From the NCBI GenBank assembly GCA_021234155.1, contig JAJEKV010000025.1, forward strand, positions 7,826,531-7,890,530: 64,000 nt of DNA, read 5' to 3'. This stretch comes from Isoetes taiwanensis. Its lineage: Eukaryota > Streptophyta > Lycopodiopsida > Isoetales > Isoetaceae. The position numbers and the translations under genes were made by a program. Positions within the stretch are counted from its first letter, which is position 1; the number at the start of each line of letters is the position of its first letter. The notes beneath the pieces are model-generated. The model saw only the letters and a list, made by a program, of their open reading frames with translations. It did not search any database and was not told where the DNA came from. Positions 35,359 through 45,633 of this stretch are shown in pieces.

Positions 35359-35539
35359 CAGCATTTGTATCTCTTGTTGTTGTTAGTGGAGATGCCCAGA
35401 TGTGGCATTTGTATCTCTTGTTGTTGTTAGTGGAGATGCCACATCTGGGCATCTCCACTAAAAGCAATAACTAGAATACAATGCAGAAAAGCCACATCTG
35501 GGCATCTCCACTAAAAGCAATAACTAGAATACAATGCTG
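35359..35539. repeat. Head-to-head junction of four terminal boxes
   Basis: Two B boxes on the plus strand (35359-35405, 35406-35440) meet two on the minus strand (35441-35484, 35491-35539). The centre is a palindrome with arms TTAGTGGAGATGCC (35427-35440) and GGCATCTCCACTAA (35448-35461) around ACATCTG. Outside it the 'aaacccgaaagggc' blocks at 35298 and 35592 are also inverted to each other, so the inverted repeat is about 190 bp per side. Confidence 0.85.
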
Positions 35540-36738
35540 ATACAATGCTATGCTTTGAAAGTGTAACTATTTTAGCCGGGATTAAAAAACCTTGCCCTTT
35601 CGGGTTTTCGAGGAAAAACCCTGACGATAATAGAAACACTAAACAAAGATCTTTATCTGAACACAATTGAGTATAACAAGGCTTAAATAAGCCGATAATG
35701 CTGCTTGAGAAAAACTGATAGTCATGACTCTCTGATCCGTGTATACACCGATACTTGAATCTCCAGAAGCTCACGAACTAACAACCTGCACATGCCGTGA
35801 GGCTATTACATCAACCACATAGCCTAGCATGGAACTCACAAACTGCAACCATCATCTGACAACCATCAAACTAGGCATAAGGGCCTCTCACAACCAATAA
35901 TACTAGGCACGAGGGCCTTCAATCTCACAACCAACCACTGGCACGAGGGCCACAAAACTCACAAACCTCCACTGGCACAAGGGCCACCATACACAAACAT
36001 CTATATGCAAAAGGGTCACAAAATCATAATCAATACTTGTCACAAGAAGCATGAAGGTCTTTCATAAATAAGCATATTAGCGGGAGGGTTGAAGGGATGG
36101 GTGGGTGGGGGTACAGGATCGAGAAAGCAACGAGGCATAAAGCAGATGTGCAATCTAATGCTAGAATATAATGCTGCCACTATTTTCCTCCAAACAAGAG
36201 CCTGCCACAATACACATTAACCATGATGCTAATGCTGCTCGAACCACAAAGCTTCACCAAAACATAAGATGCACCACAGCATGCGAGCCACACATTAGCC
36301 ACATGCTAATGCTGCTCGAACCACAAAGCTTCACCAAAACATAACATGCACCACAACATGCGAGCCACACATTAGCCACCTGCTAATGCTGCTTGAGCTA
36401 CTATGCTCCACTAACAAACTTGCACATATGAGGTGGACATATGGGTGGGGTGGGTGGGTGGGAAGCAGGGGATCAAAACCTAAGCGTGGAGATGAAGATG
36501 CGCTGATGAAGAAAAAAGGAAGACTAGAGGGGTATATAAGAACAAGAAAACCTAACCGTCAGGTAACCTAACTAACTAAATGGCACTGGTTTTCGACAAT
36601 TACATTTATCTTCTTATCATTATACGAAGATAAATTCAATTGTCAAAAACCAGATAAGGGAGAGAGTGAAGAGACAAACTGAAAGAAAAGCCACATCTGG
36701 GCATCTCCACTAAAAGCAATAACTAGAATACAATGCTG
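35441..36738 (-). mobile_element. Unit 3: inverted non-autonomous derivative
   Basis: Read on the minus strand from 36738: B box (36738-36690), palindrome (36644-36595), TATATA near 36537, leader with 'catcagcgcatct', CACCCACC-type run (36440-36460), three foldback motifs near 36390-36360, 36320-36290 and 36237-36200, then repeats of 'ggccctcgtgcc' with 'tggttgtgag' (35990-35850), the 'aaacccgaaagggc' block (35622-35573) and two B boxes. This is the layout of unit 2 in reverse, with an expanded minisatellite part. No protein frame is recognised, so it would depend on enzymes from elsewhere. Confidence 0.65.
36595..36644 (-). other. Palindrome copy 3 (minus orientation)
   Basis: Same arms as copy 2 with centre GTATAATGATAA when read on the minus strand. 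All 50 bp are conserved except one base in the centre relative to copy 2. Its orientation is defined by the TATA box, which lies on the low-coordinate side. Confidence 0.75.
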
Positions 36739-36797
36739 AAGAACAGAGGCAGCAAAAAGCTAAAGGTTAGTGTTGCAGGAGAAGCAGGCCAATAGAA

Positions 36798-37739
36798 GTT
36801 CCATGGAGCTACCATAAAAAGGTCCCAATTGAATGAACGGAAAACCAATATTGCTGCCGACGAGTAGGTATATCTCATGACATTAGAAGGGGAACTGACA
36901 AGAAGTCCAAAGTGCAACTACACACAAAAGGATAGGTTATTTTTGTTGTAAACATAGGGATGGATAAGTTTCTAAGCATATATCAGATGAAGTCAACAAA
37001 GGACGTTCTAAATGTAGTGGATATCCAACAATAGTGAAAAAACCAACAACAGAAACATTGGTAATGACATAGGTGGCGGATTGGAATGGTAAAAATATGT
37101 AATGGCACGCATTAGAACCCTCAACAACTAGGCGGAAATGGACCAATTCAATGAGGCCAAGCATGTTAATAACATCACAACTAATATCAAATCTCTACAA
37201 CTCCAAAACTATCGGAGAAACTCCTCTTCAACCCAAGAATTGGTTAGTGTTCAGAATAGTTGAAATGCCTCAGATCTACAAAATGCCTTGAATAGTGACA
37301 TTTGATTACTTGAGTGGAAGAGGAGTTTTCTCCGTTATTTTTGGAGTTGTAGAGGTTTGACGTTAGTTGTGACGATAGTAGCATGCTTGGCTTTATCGAA
37401 TTGGTCTATTAGCCTGCTTGTTGTTGTCTACATAATTTTTCCATTCCAATCCGCTGCCTATGTCAATATCAATATTGCTTCTGTTGGGTTTTCACTATTG
37501 TTGGATATCCACTACATGCAGAGTATCCTTTAGTTGACTTCACCTATGTGCTTAGAAACTTGTCACCCCTATGTTTACAACAAATATAACCTATTCATTT
37601 TGTATATGGTCTCTCTTTGGATTGCTTCTTTGCGGTTCCCTTCAGAATGTCATGAGATCTATAACTACCCGTCTCTTAAGAACAATGTTGGTTTCTCATT
37701 CATTCGATTCGGGACCTTCCGATGGTAGCTCCATAGAAC
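36798..37739. repeat. Large inverted repeat, about 430-bp arms, 85-bp loop
   Basis: The left arm (36798-37232) and right arm (37316-37739) are reverse complements apart from scattered substitutions and small gaps. Shared landmarks: 'ttggatatccactaca', 'cctatgtttacaacaaa', 'aatgtcatgagat', 'ggtagctccatag' and 'tccaatccgc'. Each arm keeps stretches of open frame, for example FTIVGYPLH with a downstream CLET..PLCLQQ, so both may descend from one coding sequence that I do not recognise. Transcribed, this would fold into a long hairpin. It sits between units 3 and 4, which are themselves inverted to each other. Confidence 0.8.
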
Positions 37740-38404
37740 TTTACCTCGTCTCAACTTGCCTAACTATGATACATATTTACGAGATGCTTGGCATGTTAAG
37801 CATTAATTGGGAACGTTTATAGTTGATGTGTGCCTTTGAACTTTGATGTTGAGGGAGAGTTAGGATAGCTCTTCCTAAAGTCGCAGATTATGGCAAGCTC
37901 TAAGTTGTCTACTTTCCTAATTATAAGGTTTGACCAACTTTGCAATTGTAATTTTAGCCCTTTTTACAACTCTACCTTACCCCATACTACTTAAAATGCA
38001 ACTTCAAGACGAGCTTTCTTGGATAAAACATGTTGATGTTGAATTTGATAGGTTGCCAAATCTTGTGCACGTGTAAGGAATCATTACACTTGGTATGGGT
38101 CCGCGGGCATCGCTAGGTCTCATTTTATCCATCTTTATCTTAAAGAAATCGTAGCTACCTTAGCAATATTTATAGTTGCTTACGGTTTTCTAGTCTATGC
38201 TTGTTTGGTGATATTCCCTAGTTGGGAGCAATATTTGCCTATTTCGTGGTCTTTATTGTAGTTTGAGATTCATGAGAGTCTTTAATCTTGTAAGAGTCTC
38301 TTCACCATGGGCCATTTTGCTGCTTGATGTTACTATTTCTCTCAACTTTCTTGTGGGTCCAATATTTTGTCATTGTAGCTCTTGACTCTACTGCCTCTGT
38401 TTTT
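37740..38404. other. Spacer before unit 4, no recognised gene
   Basis: AT-rich DNA without a long frame. It may be more of the same unrecognised sequence as the right arm of the inverted repeat, but no second copy is present to compare. Confidence 0.4.
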
Positions 38405-38500
38405 CAGCATTGTGACTCTTGTTGTTGGTTTTTGTGGAGATGCCCAGATGTGGCTTTCTTTCATTTGCATTCTCTCTCTCTTAGTTAGCTTGATGGTTTT

Positions 38501-38550
38501 GACAATTGAATTTATCTTCGTATAATGATAAGAAGATAAATGTAATTGTC
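38501..38550 (+). other. Palindrome copy 4
   Basis: Identical to copy 2 except that the centre reads GTATAATGATAA, as in copy 3. Arms are fully conserved. Confidence 0.75.
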
Positions 38551-39063
38551 AAAACCATTCACATGAGTTAGTTTTGGCAGTTACAGCCCTTCTGACGTCT
38601 ATTTATACCTTTCTTTCTCTCTTCCTTTTTCATCAGCTCATCTGCATCTCCCTTGGTTTTTTGCCGTAGAACGTCCTCCTATAGCACCCACCCACCCACC
38701 CACCCACCCTACATCTGTTATGTCAGCTTGCCTGAGTGTTGCTTTGGACCTTTTGTTCCTCCTTAACATCGCATCCGCTAATCCATTACTGTGTTTGGAT
38801 TTCTACATTTGTCTTGAGGGTGTTGTGAGCTTTGTGGCTTGGGCAGCATTAGCATGTGGCTAATGTGTGGCTCTTTGTGGCATCGTGGCCTTGAGTTGGG
38901 CAGCATTAGCATGGTGGCTAATGTGTGGCCTTTTTGTGGCATGATGGCCTTGAGTTGAGCAGCATTAGCATGATGGCTAATGTGTGGCTCTTTGTGTGGC
39001 ATTGTGTGGCTATTATTGTGGCTTTGTGGCTCTTGAGCTGAGCATTGTGACTTTTGTTGTGGC

Positions 39064-39216
39064 CTAGTGCCTAGTTGGAGGCCTAGTGCCTGGTTGGGGC
39101 CGTTGTGCCTGGTTGAGGCCTGTGTGCCTGGTTGAGGCTTTTGTGCCTGGTTGAGGCTTTTGTGCCTGGTTGGAGGCCTTCGTGCCTGGTTGGAGGCCTT
39201 CGTGCCTGGATGGCCT
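39064..39216 (+). repeat. Minisatellite of about 21-25 bp in unit 4
   Basis: About seven copies of 'gtgcctggttgaggc' plus a variable 6-9 base spacer ('ctttt', 'cttc', 'ctgt'). The same core in diverged form, 'ggccctcgtgcc', appears once in unit 2 near 34940 and several times in unit 3, so copy number differs between units. Confidence 0.85.
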
Positions 39217-39837
39217 TGGTGGCTTTTGGTTCGTCTTTCTTGTGTATGCAGGCTTTAGCGTGGCTGTTTGGAAGAGAGCTTTGGATTCGAAGCACAAGAT
39301 GAAGATCTATGGAGAAGACAATTCAAACATTTTTCGTCTTTGGCAACTTCATTGCTGTAATGTATTTTCACCCAATAAGGCTAGTCAGCATGAGGGTACA
39401 AGATCTATTATGTTTTTGGACCTAGCATTGGTTAGTGATCCGAAATCCCCGATCAACCAATTTTAAATATATTATTGGGATATCATGCAAGAAATCTGTC
39501 AACAGTAGAGCTCTATATTCCAACTCTATATTCGAACTGACTAGGCCTTCTTACCTTGATTCACAGGAGTCTCTTCCTCCTCTGATAGATACCTACAATA
39601 CTATGTATTGAACATGTTGATGTAACGGAGATTTCTTTGAGAGAATGATGGTGCAAGATGGTCCTAGAAATTACAACCTTAGGTGTTTATCCTTTGCTTG
39701 ATTCCTTTCACAAATCTAGAAAATCTTGAAGTCGGACAAATTAATTTCATATTTGAGCAGAGATTGCTTCTGCCAGGTGGAGTCTCTTGTATCCTTTGGT
39801 CATTTCAGTATTGTTTACAAGTGTTTTTCACAACTGT

Positions 39838-39898
39838 CTTTCTCTTGTGCTTTCTTCTACCCTTTACCTCTTCTAGTTAGCTTGCTGGTTTTGACAAT
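39838..39898 (+). mobile_element. Truncated fragment of a palindrome-bearing unit
   Basis: These 61 bp appear identical to 34486-34546, the DNA that leads into palindrome copy 2, and stop after GACAAT, six bases into the palindrome. LINE sequence follows at once. No B box precedes the fragment and no right half of the palindrome is found beyond the LINE. Confidence 0.75.
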
Positions 39899-40364
39899 GG
39901 AGGATTATATTTAGACCAAACAAGGTTCCAGATGGATTGCCATTGAGAAGGCAAAGTCTGTAAGTGCCATTTTCGAGAAGGTGATAAAATACTTGAGGAG
40001 GTAAGCAATCTGTAGCATGAACTTACTAGCTTCTTGCCTTCTTTAATACCTTGAACAAAGTTCCAGCATCTCTTGTTACCCACCTTCTTAATTAGAGGAA
40101 GAGCACTTGCTGTTCACCTTCCACCAATAATAATCCCTTTACCAAACCATCCTTTTCAGCCTCATGCAATAGTTGCGAAAGTCCTTCTGCCACTATAGTA
40201 AACAAAAAAGGAGCTAAAGGGCAACCTTGCCTTATTCCACGTTCAATTGGAAAAAGCACCAATGGTTCTCCATGATATAGTACTACCCCCTTAGCAGAAA
40301 TCAACATTTTATGCATCATAGATCGGAAACCAGACCCAAATCCCAATTTCAAAAGCATGGAGAT
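39899..40364 (-). mobile_element. LINE copy 1, 3' segment
   Basis: On the minus strand from about 40360 the RT continues as MLLKLGFGSGFRSMM, then GEPLVLFPIERGIRQGCPLA (the RT block with 'RQGCPL'), FLFTIVAEGLSQLL, and stops making sense near 40090 after EGEQQVLF, just before the YADD box should come. From 40083 to 39900 a different part appears: WQSIWNLVW with NPPLSKPAS, like the zf-RVT domain near the end of plant L1-type LINEs. So a large internal piece including the catalytic box is deleted. No poly(A) tail or target duplication is visible at 39899. Confidence 0.75.
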
Positions 40365-41106
40365 CGTTGTAATAAGTTGTTTTTTAGAGCTCCAAAGCAG
40401 AAGAGGTATGCCGCTACTATGCATTCTTTATCTCTGCCAGATGGGAGGGTAATGACAGAGCCAAATGAGATTAAGCAGTCTCTTACTCAATACTTTGAAA
40501 CTTTTTTTAAGGTCAAACACTTGCCTCATGAAGATGTAATGCAGGATATTGTGCTTTCTAAGGTTCATGCAATTCTTTCACAAGAGGAATCTCAATTGTT
40601 AGAGGCCCCACTGTCCATGTCTGACTTGCGAGCAGCAACATTTGAGTTGGCTTCAGATAAATGTCCAGGTATGGATGGTATCCCTGTAGAATTTTTTAAA
40701 AGGTATTGGGAATGGACGCCAGTGAGCATTATGGAGGCATACAAAGATTTGTGTACTTCACATCAATTTGATAGGATTTTGAATACGGGTTTGATTTCTC
40801 TTATTCCTAAAATGAAAGAACCTGTGAGCATTCATGATTGGCGCCCAATAACTCTTCTATCTACTATCTATAAAATTATTGCAAAAGCCTATGCAGAAAG
40901 ACTTAAACAGGTTTTGGGATTGAGAATAGATGCGGCTCAGTCAGGCTTTCTTCCAGGTCGGCAAATTTTCATAATATAGTGGCAGCATATGAAGGAGTTC
41001 ATTGGGCTCAATGTTCAGGTCAAAATCTTCTATATTTAAAATTGGATTTTGCTAAAGCTTATGATAGTGTGAAGTGGACTTTCTTGGATGCCATGCTTTT
41101 GGGTTT
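40365..41106 (+). mobile_element. LINE copy 1, inverted 5' segment
   Basis: On the plus strand: FFRAPKQKRYAATMHSL near the start, ASDKCPGMDGIPVEFFKRYW, then LISLIPKMKEP with HDWRPITLLSTIYKIIAKAY and AAQSGFLPGR, and, after a frameshift at 40975, LDFAKAYDSVKWTFLDAMLL. These are the upstream and early RT blocks of a plant L1-type LINE. The last codons (…CCATGCTTTTG near 41091-41101) repeat at the start of the 3' segment, so the two parts are contiguous in the protein but lie back to back in the DNA. The endonuclease domain is absent (5' truncation). Confidence 0.8.
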
Positions 41107-41247
41107 GCAAGTGTGTTTTGTTTAGTAATAGGAAACATTGTAAATTGGTCTCATCAACATTTTAGCCGACTATAAATTGGTCTCCTAGTATTTTACGATA
41201 CATTAATCTCGTCATTATCTTTCTTTGATTTAAGGGTGAAGGCATAG

Positions 41248-41632
<385 letters not shown>

Positions 41633-44600
41633 TTTTGTTATTAGTGTTGTATCGTCAAAAGTTCTTATCTAAGCCTGCTTGATGTATACAGACCCTTCCT
41701 AGCCACCTAACTACTGGAGCAAAGAACCTTATTCCACGTATCCCATGAAGCATATTACTATTCTAGGGATTTGTCAGCATCCATCATTTCAAGCTTTGCT
41801 CATACTGCAGTGACCATGACAGCTTTTGGAAGAGATCATATTGCATTGATTCATATTGCATTGCCCCCATTAACCATGATAGCTTCTAGCAGCAAAAATC
41901 CGGTACTTATATGGACACAAATAAGATACAATTTCTTTTTGTGATAAATTTGGGATGCAAACTCAATCCAGAGCCTTCACTAGCGGCATGGTATATTGCT
42001 TTGGATTATGCTTTCTCAATTTATGTCTCAGCAGGTTACTCCAGCCTTGTTTCTGCCCATGCACTTTTTTGGATTTCAAGATAAAAGGCTATGGCCCCTG
42101 TTTCTTGCATTTTCTTGCATCTGATTCTTAGATATTCTAGATTTCCATATCTTTGTGAACTTTAATACCATACCTTCTCAAATTCATGTCTTAATGCATA
42201 AGTCAAGTTTACAAGCAGAAAAAGAAATAATAATTGGCCCAGGGTAGTTTCTAAAGCCATCAAATTCAACAGACTGTAGAGAATGTTGAATTTGTTGCTA
42301 CTTGGGCTATTGCAAATTGGTGGCAGAAATACTGTTGTGATTGATTTCTGCTAATATATCACAAAATCGATGTACTTAATTCTTCTTTTTTTTTTCCATA
42401 TTATGTAAACGTTATTTCTGGTACCATATAATTGTATACAGCATGCAGAATACAATTTCCATGTTAAAAGTTGGAAATAAGTACTGGCATGGATGCTCCT
42501 GGGTTGAAAAAGTGGGTTGAAAGAGTATGTACGATGTTTTGTACAATGATGATCCATCATGACAAGAAAGTTTTCTAAAAACTTTGGTGTATCCATGCAC
42601 TTATTGAATTTGGTACCTTCCTTGTATAATACTCAATTTAGTCCTTTACATATTGATCGGCAAATATCTTGTATACAAAGATGAACAATGACACAAGAGT
42701 TGACCCTCCGGGTTTAGGTGAACTAAAACCACAATATAAGCATCTCAAATGCACAGACTTGCTTCAACAAGTCATGGAGGGTTGTATCAAGCATTATTAA
42801 TGTAATAAACAATTATGGATGTTATGTGAAGTAATGCTTGATGGTTTACGATCAATTGGCCATGTGTTTGCTATGTTCTAGGTATTTAAAAGGATATGTA
42901 GTTAATCCATATACAACTAAACAAAAATTTCAAACATAATTCTTAAAGTATGCAACTCTAATGTTGTGCATTGCAATGTGAAATGCTAAAGGATCACAAA
43001 AACTTTTTCTTACATAATTCATGCCATGAAATAAGAATTATTAATATATTAAGGATTATTAATATGGAAAAAGTAAGGAAATTGGATTGTGGAAAAGCTT
43101 AAAGTTAATTGGATTCTCTCGATCTATTTATCTAATATATATTTCTATATGAGCACAAAGTTTTCAATGTTCAAAAGAAATTTAATATCACCACAATTTG
43201 TTTCATATATATTTGCTTTAAAGTGTTTCCCTTGGCTTTCCATAAATAATGTCATTATGGACAGTGAAATCATACAATCCTGTAAACCTTCTAGCAAAAA
43301 CAACATTATGCCAATTTCAAAAACATTTTATAGGTTTCCATCTAAATACACACTCTGGAAAAATATTGAATACAATTATTTTGCTCTTCATATGTTCACA
43401 ACTTAAAGCCACCATCTTTATTAGCTTTTGAACCATCTTTAGTTTTGTTTTGGTGTGTTATGGGAGATGTTATTTTTTTGGTTTGGAAAAAAAAATAAAA
43501 ATTCAAAAAATATGGGTAAGTTCATGAATCACATATAAACTATTAAATATAGCACAAATCCCATAACAAACTAAAACAAAAATTTTCAATCTTTTTAATA
43601 CAAAGTGCGGTTGCATTTTTGCTTTTTAGCACAATAGCCTAACCCCTGGGTTCCCCCCTTTTTTTTCAAACTAAAAAATACATCTCCAATTCTTTTTTCC
43701 AAAGCGGAACTATAGCTATCGATCCTGAAAACAAAGTGCCTAGGCTCCTCCAAGTTGCAAATCATCGCCATAGCCAGGAGCTCCAACTCCGGCGCCCTGT
43801 TTGTGAGACTGCTGCAAACAACCACTCCAAATGCATGAGGAAGGATGGACCACGAACTGTACCAAAACGATGTAGCATATAGCAAAAAAAATTTGCGGAC
43901 ATAAAAGCTTTCCTTTATTCGCTTCGATGTCCACCTTTATATGCATTCTATACTTTATATAAAGATTCCTCTTTTATATATAGATGGTGGTCCCTAGATA
44001 TTTTAGTGGCCTTAGATAAGGTCCTTAAAACCAATGCTCCATCTGGGAAAAACAAATTTTTTATTAAAAGCATTTTCCTAAAATTTTGCAAAAAAGCATT
44101 TGCCAACGTAATAGCTTTTGAACTTATGCCTGATAAAAAGCCCAGCAATGTTGGGCACTTTTCTAGTAGACTCTAATAAATCGAGCAACCTGGATAAAGA
44201 CAACTACAAGGATAAGAAAGCATGAACGTTTGACTCGCAAGGCCAATAGAACAAGTAAAACCTGAAGGTCAAGAAGATTAGCAATGAAACGATGAGGAAG
44301 GAAAAATGAAACAACAAAACCAAACAAGAATAACGAAACTAAAAGAACAAACCCGAAACAAATGAACCCAATCAACCAGCAAGCGAAGCAAGATGACACA
44401 AATGTGATTAAAGGCAATAGAAACTGACCGCTGGCCATGGAAGGGCGAGAGGCAAATTTACTCCTTGAGAGGGAGGAGGTTGTCTTAAAGGGAAGGTTTG
44501 ATTGTGTTTGTAGAAGATGCAAATTTCCAAGTCCATGCTTTAAAATTTTGAGGTTTTATAATCCATAATGGAATTTTCATAACAAGAGATGCCTAAAATT

Positions 44601-45633
44601 ATTGACATGTATAAATCAAACAAGAATAAGCACGAAATGTTTGCCCCTCACGTCACTGGATTTGCCTTCGTCTCTCAAGAAAGGCATTTGCTCTACTTTC
44701 AAAGAATGCGCCATAAAGCTTGCCATATATTCGGCTTTTCTACAACATATCGTAAAAAAAGATTTTAGGCAGCTATTACAACATACTATAAAAAGGATTT
44801 TGTCTTCTGCCTAAATTCTGGCAAGCCTCATTCTAAAAACAAACTTTCAGAGATTGAAGCATGTTGGCTTCTCTGAGTAGTGCAGGAGATTGTTCAGGTT
44901 ACTCTTCATCTCTTTTCTCTTCATTTCTATTTTTGCAAGAGGTTTCTTGGAGCATTCAAGATTTATTTGCAGCTTGTGGAAAATTGGAATTCAACTCCTG
45001 TATATTCTATTTAAATGGGAAGATGTTCATATTGTAGTACTAGTTAGATAGAAGAAGAGGTTGAGATATAACTGCAGATATGGTTCAGATCCGTGTGGGA
45101 TCCTTTGTACTTAAATTATATCTGATCCATGAGGGATTTTTGTATTATAATTCTTCCAATCTGATCAATACAAAAGGTTTCTTACCTTTAAAAAGAAAAA
45201 AAAAAAAAAACTTCCAACCTAACGTCGGAAAGGTCAATTCTCTAAAAAAAAAACAAAGCAAAAACAAAAATTAGGGCAAAATGAATTTTCGATCGCGGTA
45301 AAAAAAAATTGGCATCCAAAAAGCCAAAAACCTTAGGCCCATATTTATATGGGAAAATACAAAAATATTTTTCACCAACATAAAAATAATCAGTAATAAT
45401 AGCCATCAGATCATGAGAGATGCCTATAATATGCCTTAAAAAGATACCCAAATCCACTCTTCCCCTAACGAATTGCCCCAATCCAAAAATATGCAGCAAT
45501 GTTAAAAACTTCCATCTTAAGACCCAATTTCCCCATTTAATTGATACTAACCATGGAAATATGGAAATGACAACTTCAAAGAAAATATCCTATTTGCTTA
45601 AACTTGGTGTCAATTTGGTTAGAAGTGGGCGCC
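41633..45633. other. Intergenic DNA, no recognised gene
   Basis: AT-rich DNA with homopolymer runs. The longest frames (43595-43885 and 44163-44522, both minus) lack similarity to any family I know; the second is rich in Leu, Phe and Val and would be a strongly hydrophobic 91-residue peptide from its inner ATG. Neither is supported. The last 300 bases should hold the promoter of the gene at 45634. Confidence 0.45.

Larger units (their letters stand above)
34435..35405 (+). mobile_element. Unit 2: A2-B2 end of the element or a non-autonomous derivative
   Basis: Order: B box, pyrimidine-rich 55 bp, palindrome, TATA module, CACCCACCC-type run (34719-34730), three foldback motifs of the form GCAGCATTAGC-n-GGCTAATGTGTGGC (34767, 34845, 34899), a C-rich stretch with 'CCTCGTGCC', an A/T-rich stretch with 'cgaaaacccgaaagggcgagg' (35298-35320), and a B box again at 35359. 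No coding capacity is recognised. The 3' end of the autonomous element would be B1-A2-B2 in just this order, so unit 2 may be its right terminus; the 770-bp filler between A2 and B2 is shared with the other short units and not with the left end. Confidence 0.6.
38405..39300 (+). mobile_element. Unit 4: non-autonomous derivative
   Basis: Order: B box (38405-38453), pyrimidine-rich spacer, palindrome (38501-38550), TATA-like 'atttataccttt' near 38601, leader with 'catcagctcatctgcatctcc', a (CACC)n run at 38689-38707, three foldback motifs GCAGCATTAGC-n-GGCTAATGTGTGGC (near 38844, 38899, 38959), then a minisatellite. Same plan as units 2 and 3, without a recognised frame. The right B box is not seen; the end near 39300 is a guess. 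Confidence 0.65.

Noticed and set aside
44163-44522. Hydrophobic minus-strand frame of 119 codons
   Set aside because: High Leu/Phe/Val content comes from A- and T-rich DNA; no known family, no exon partner.
45080-45274. 64-codon frame with a lysine-rich end
   Set aside because: Ends in a homopolymer A run; typical chance frame.
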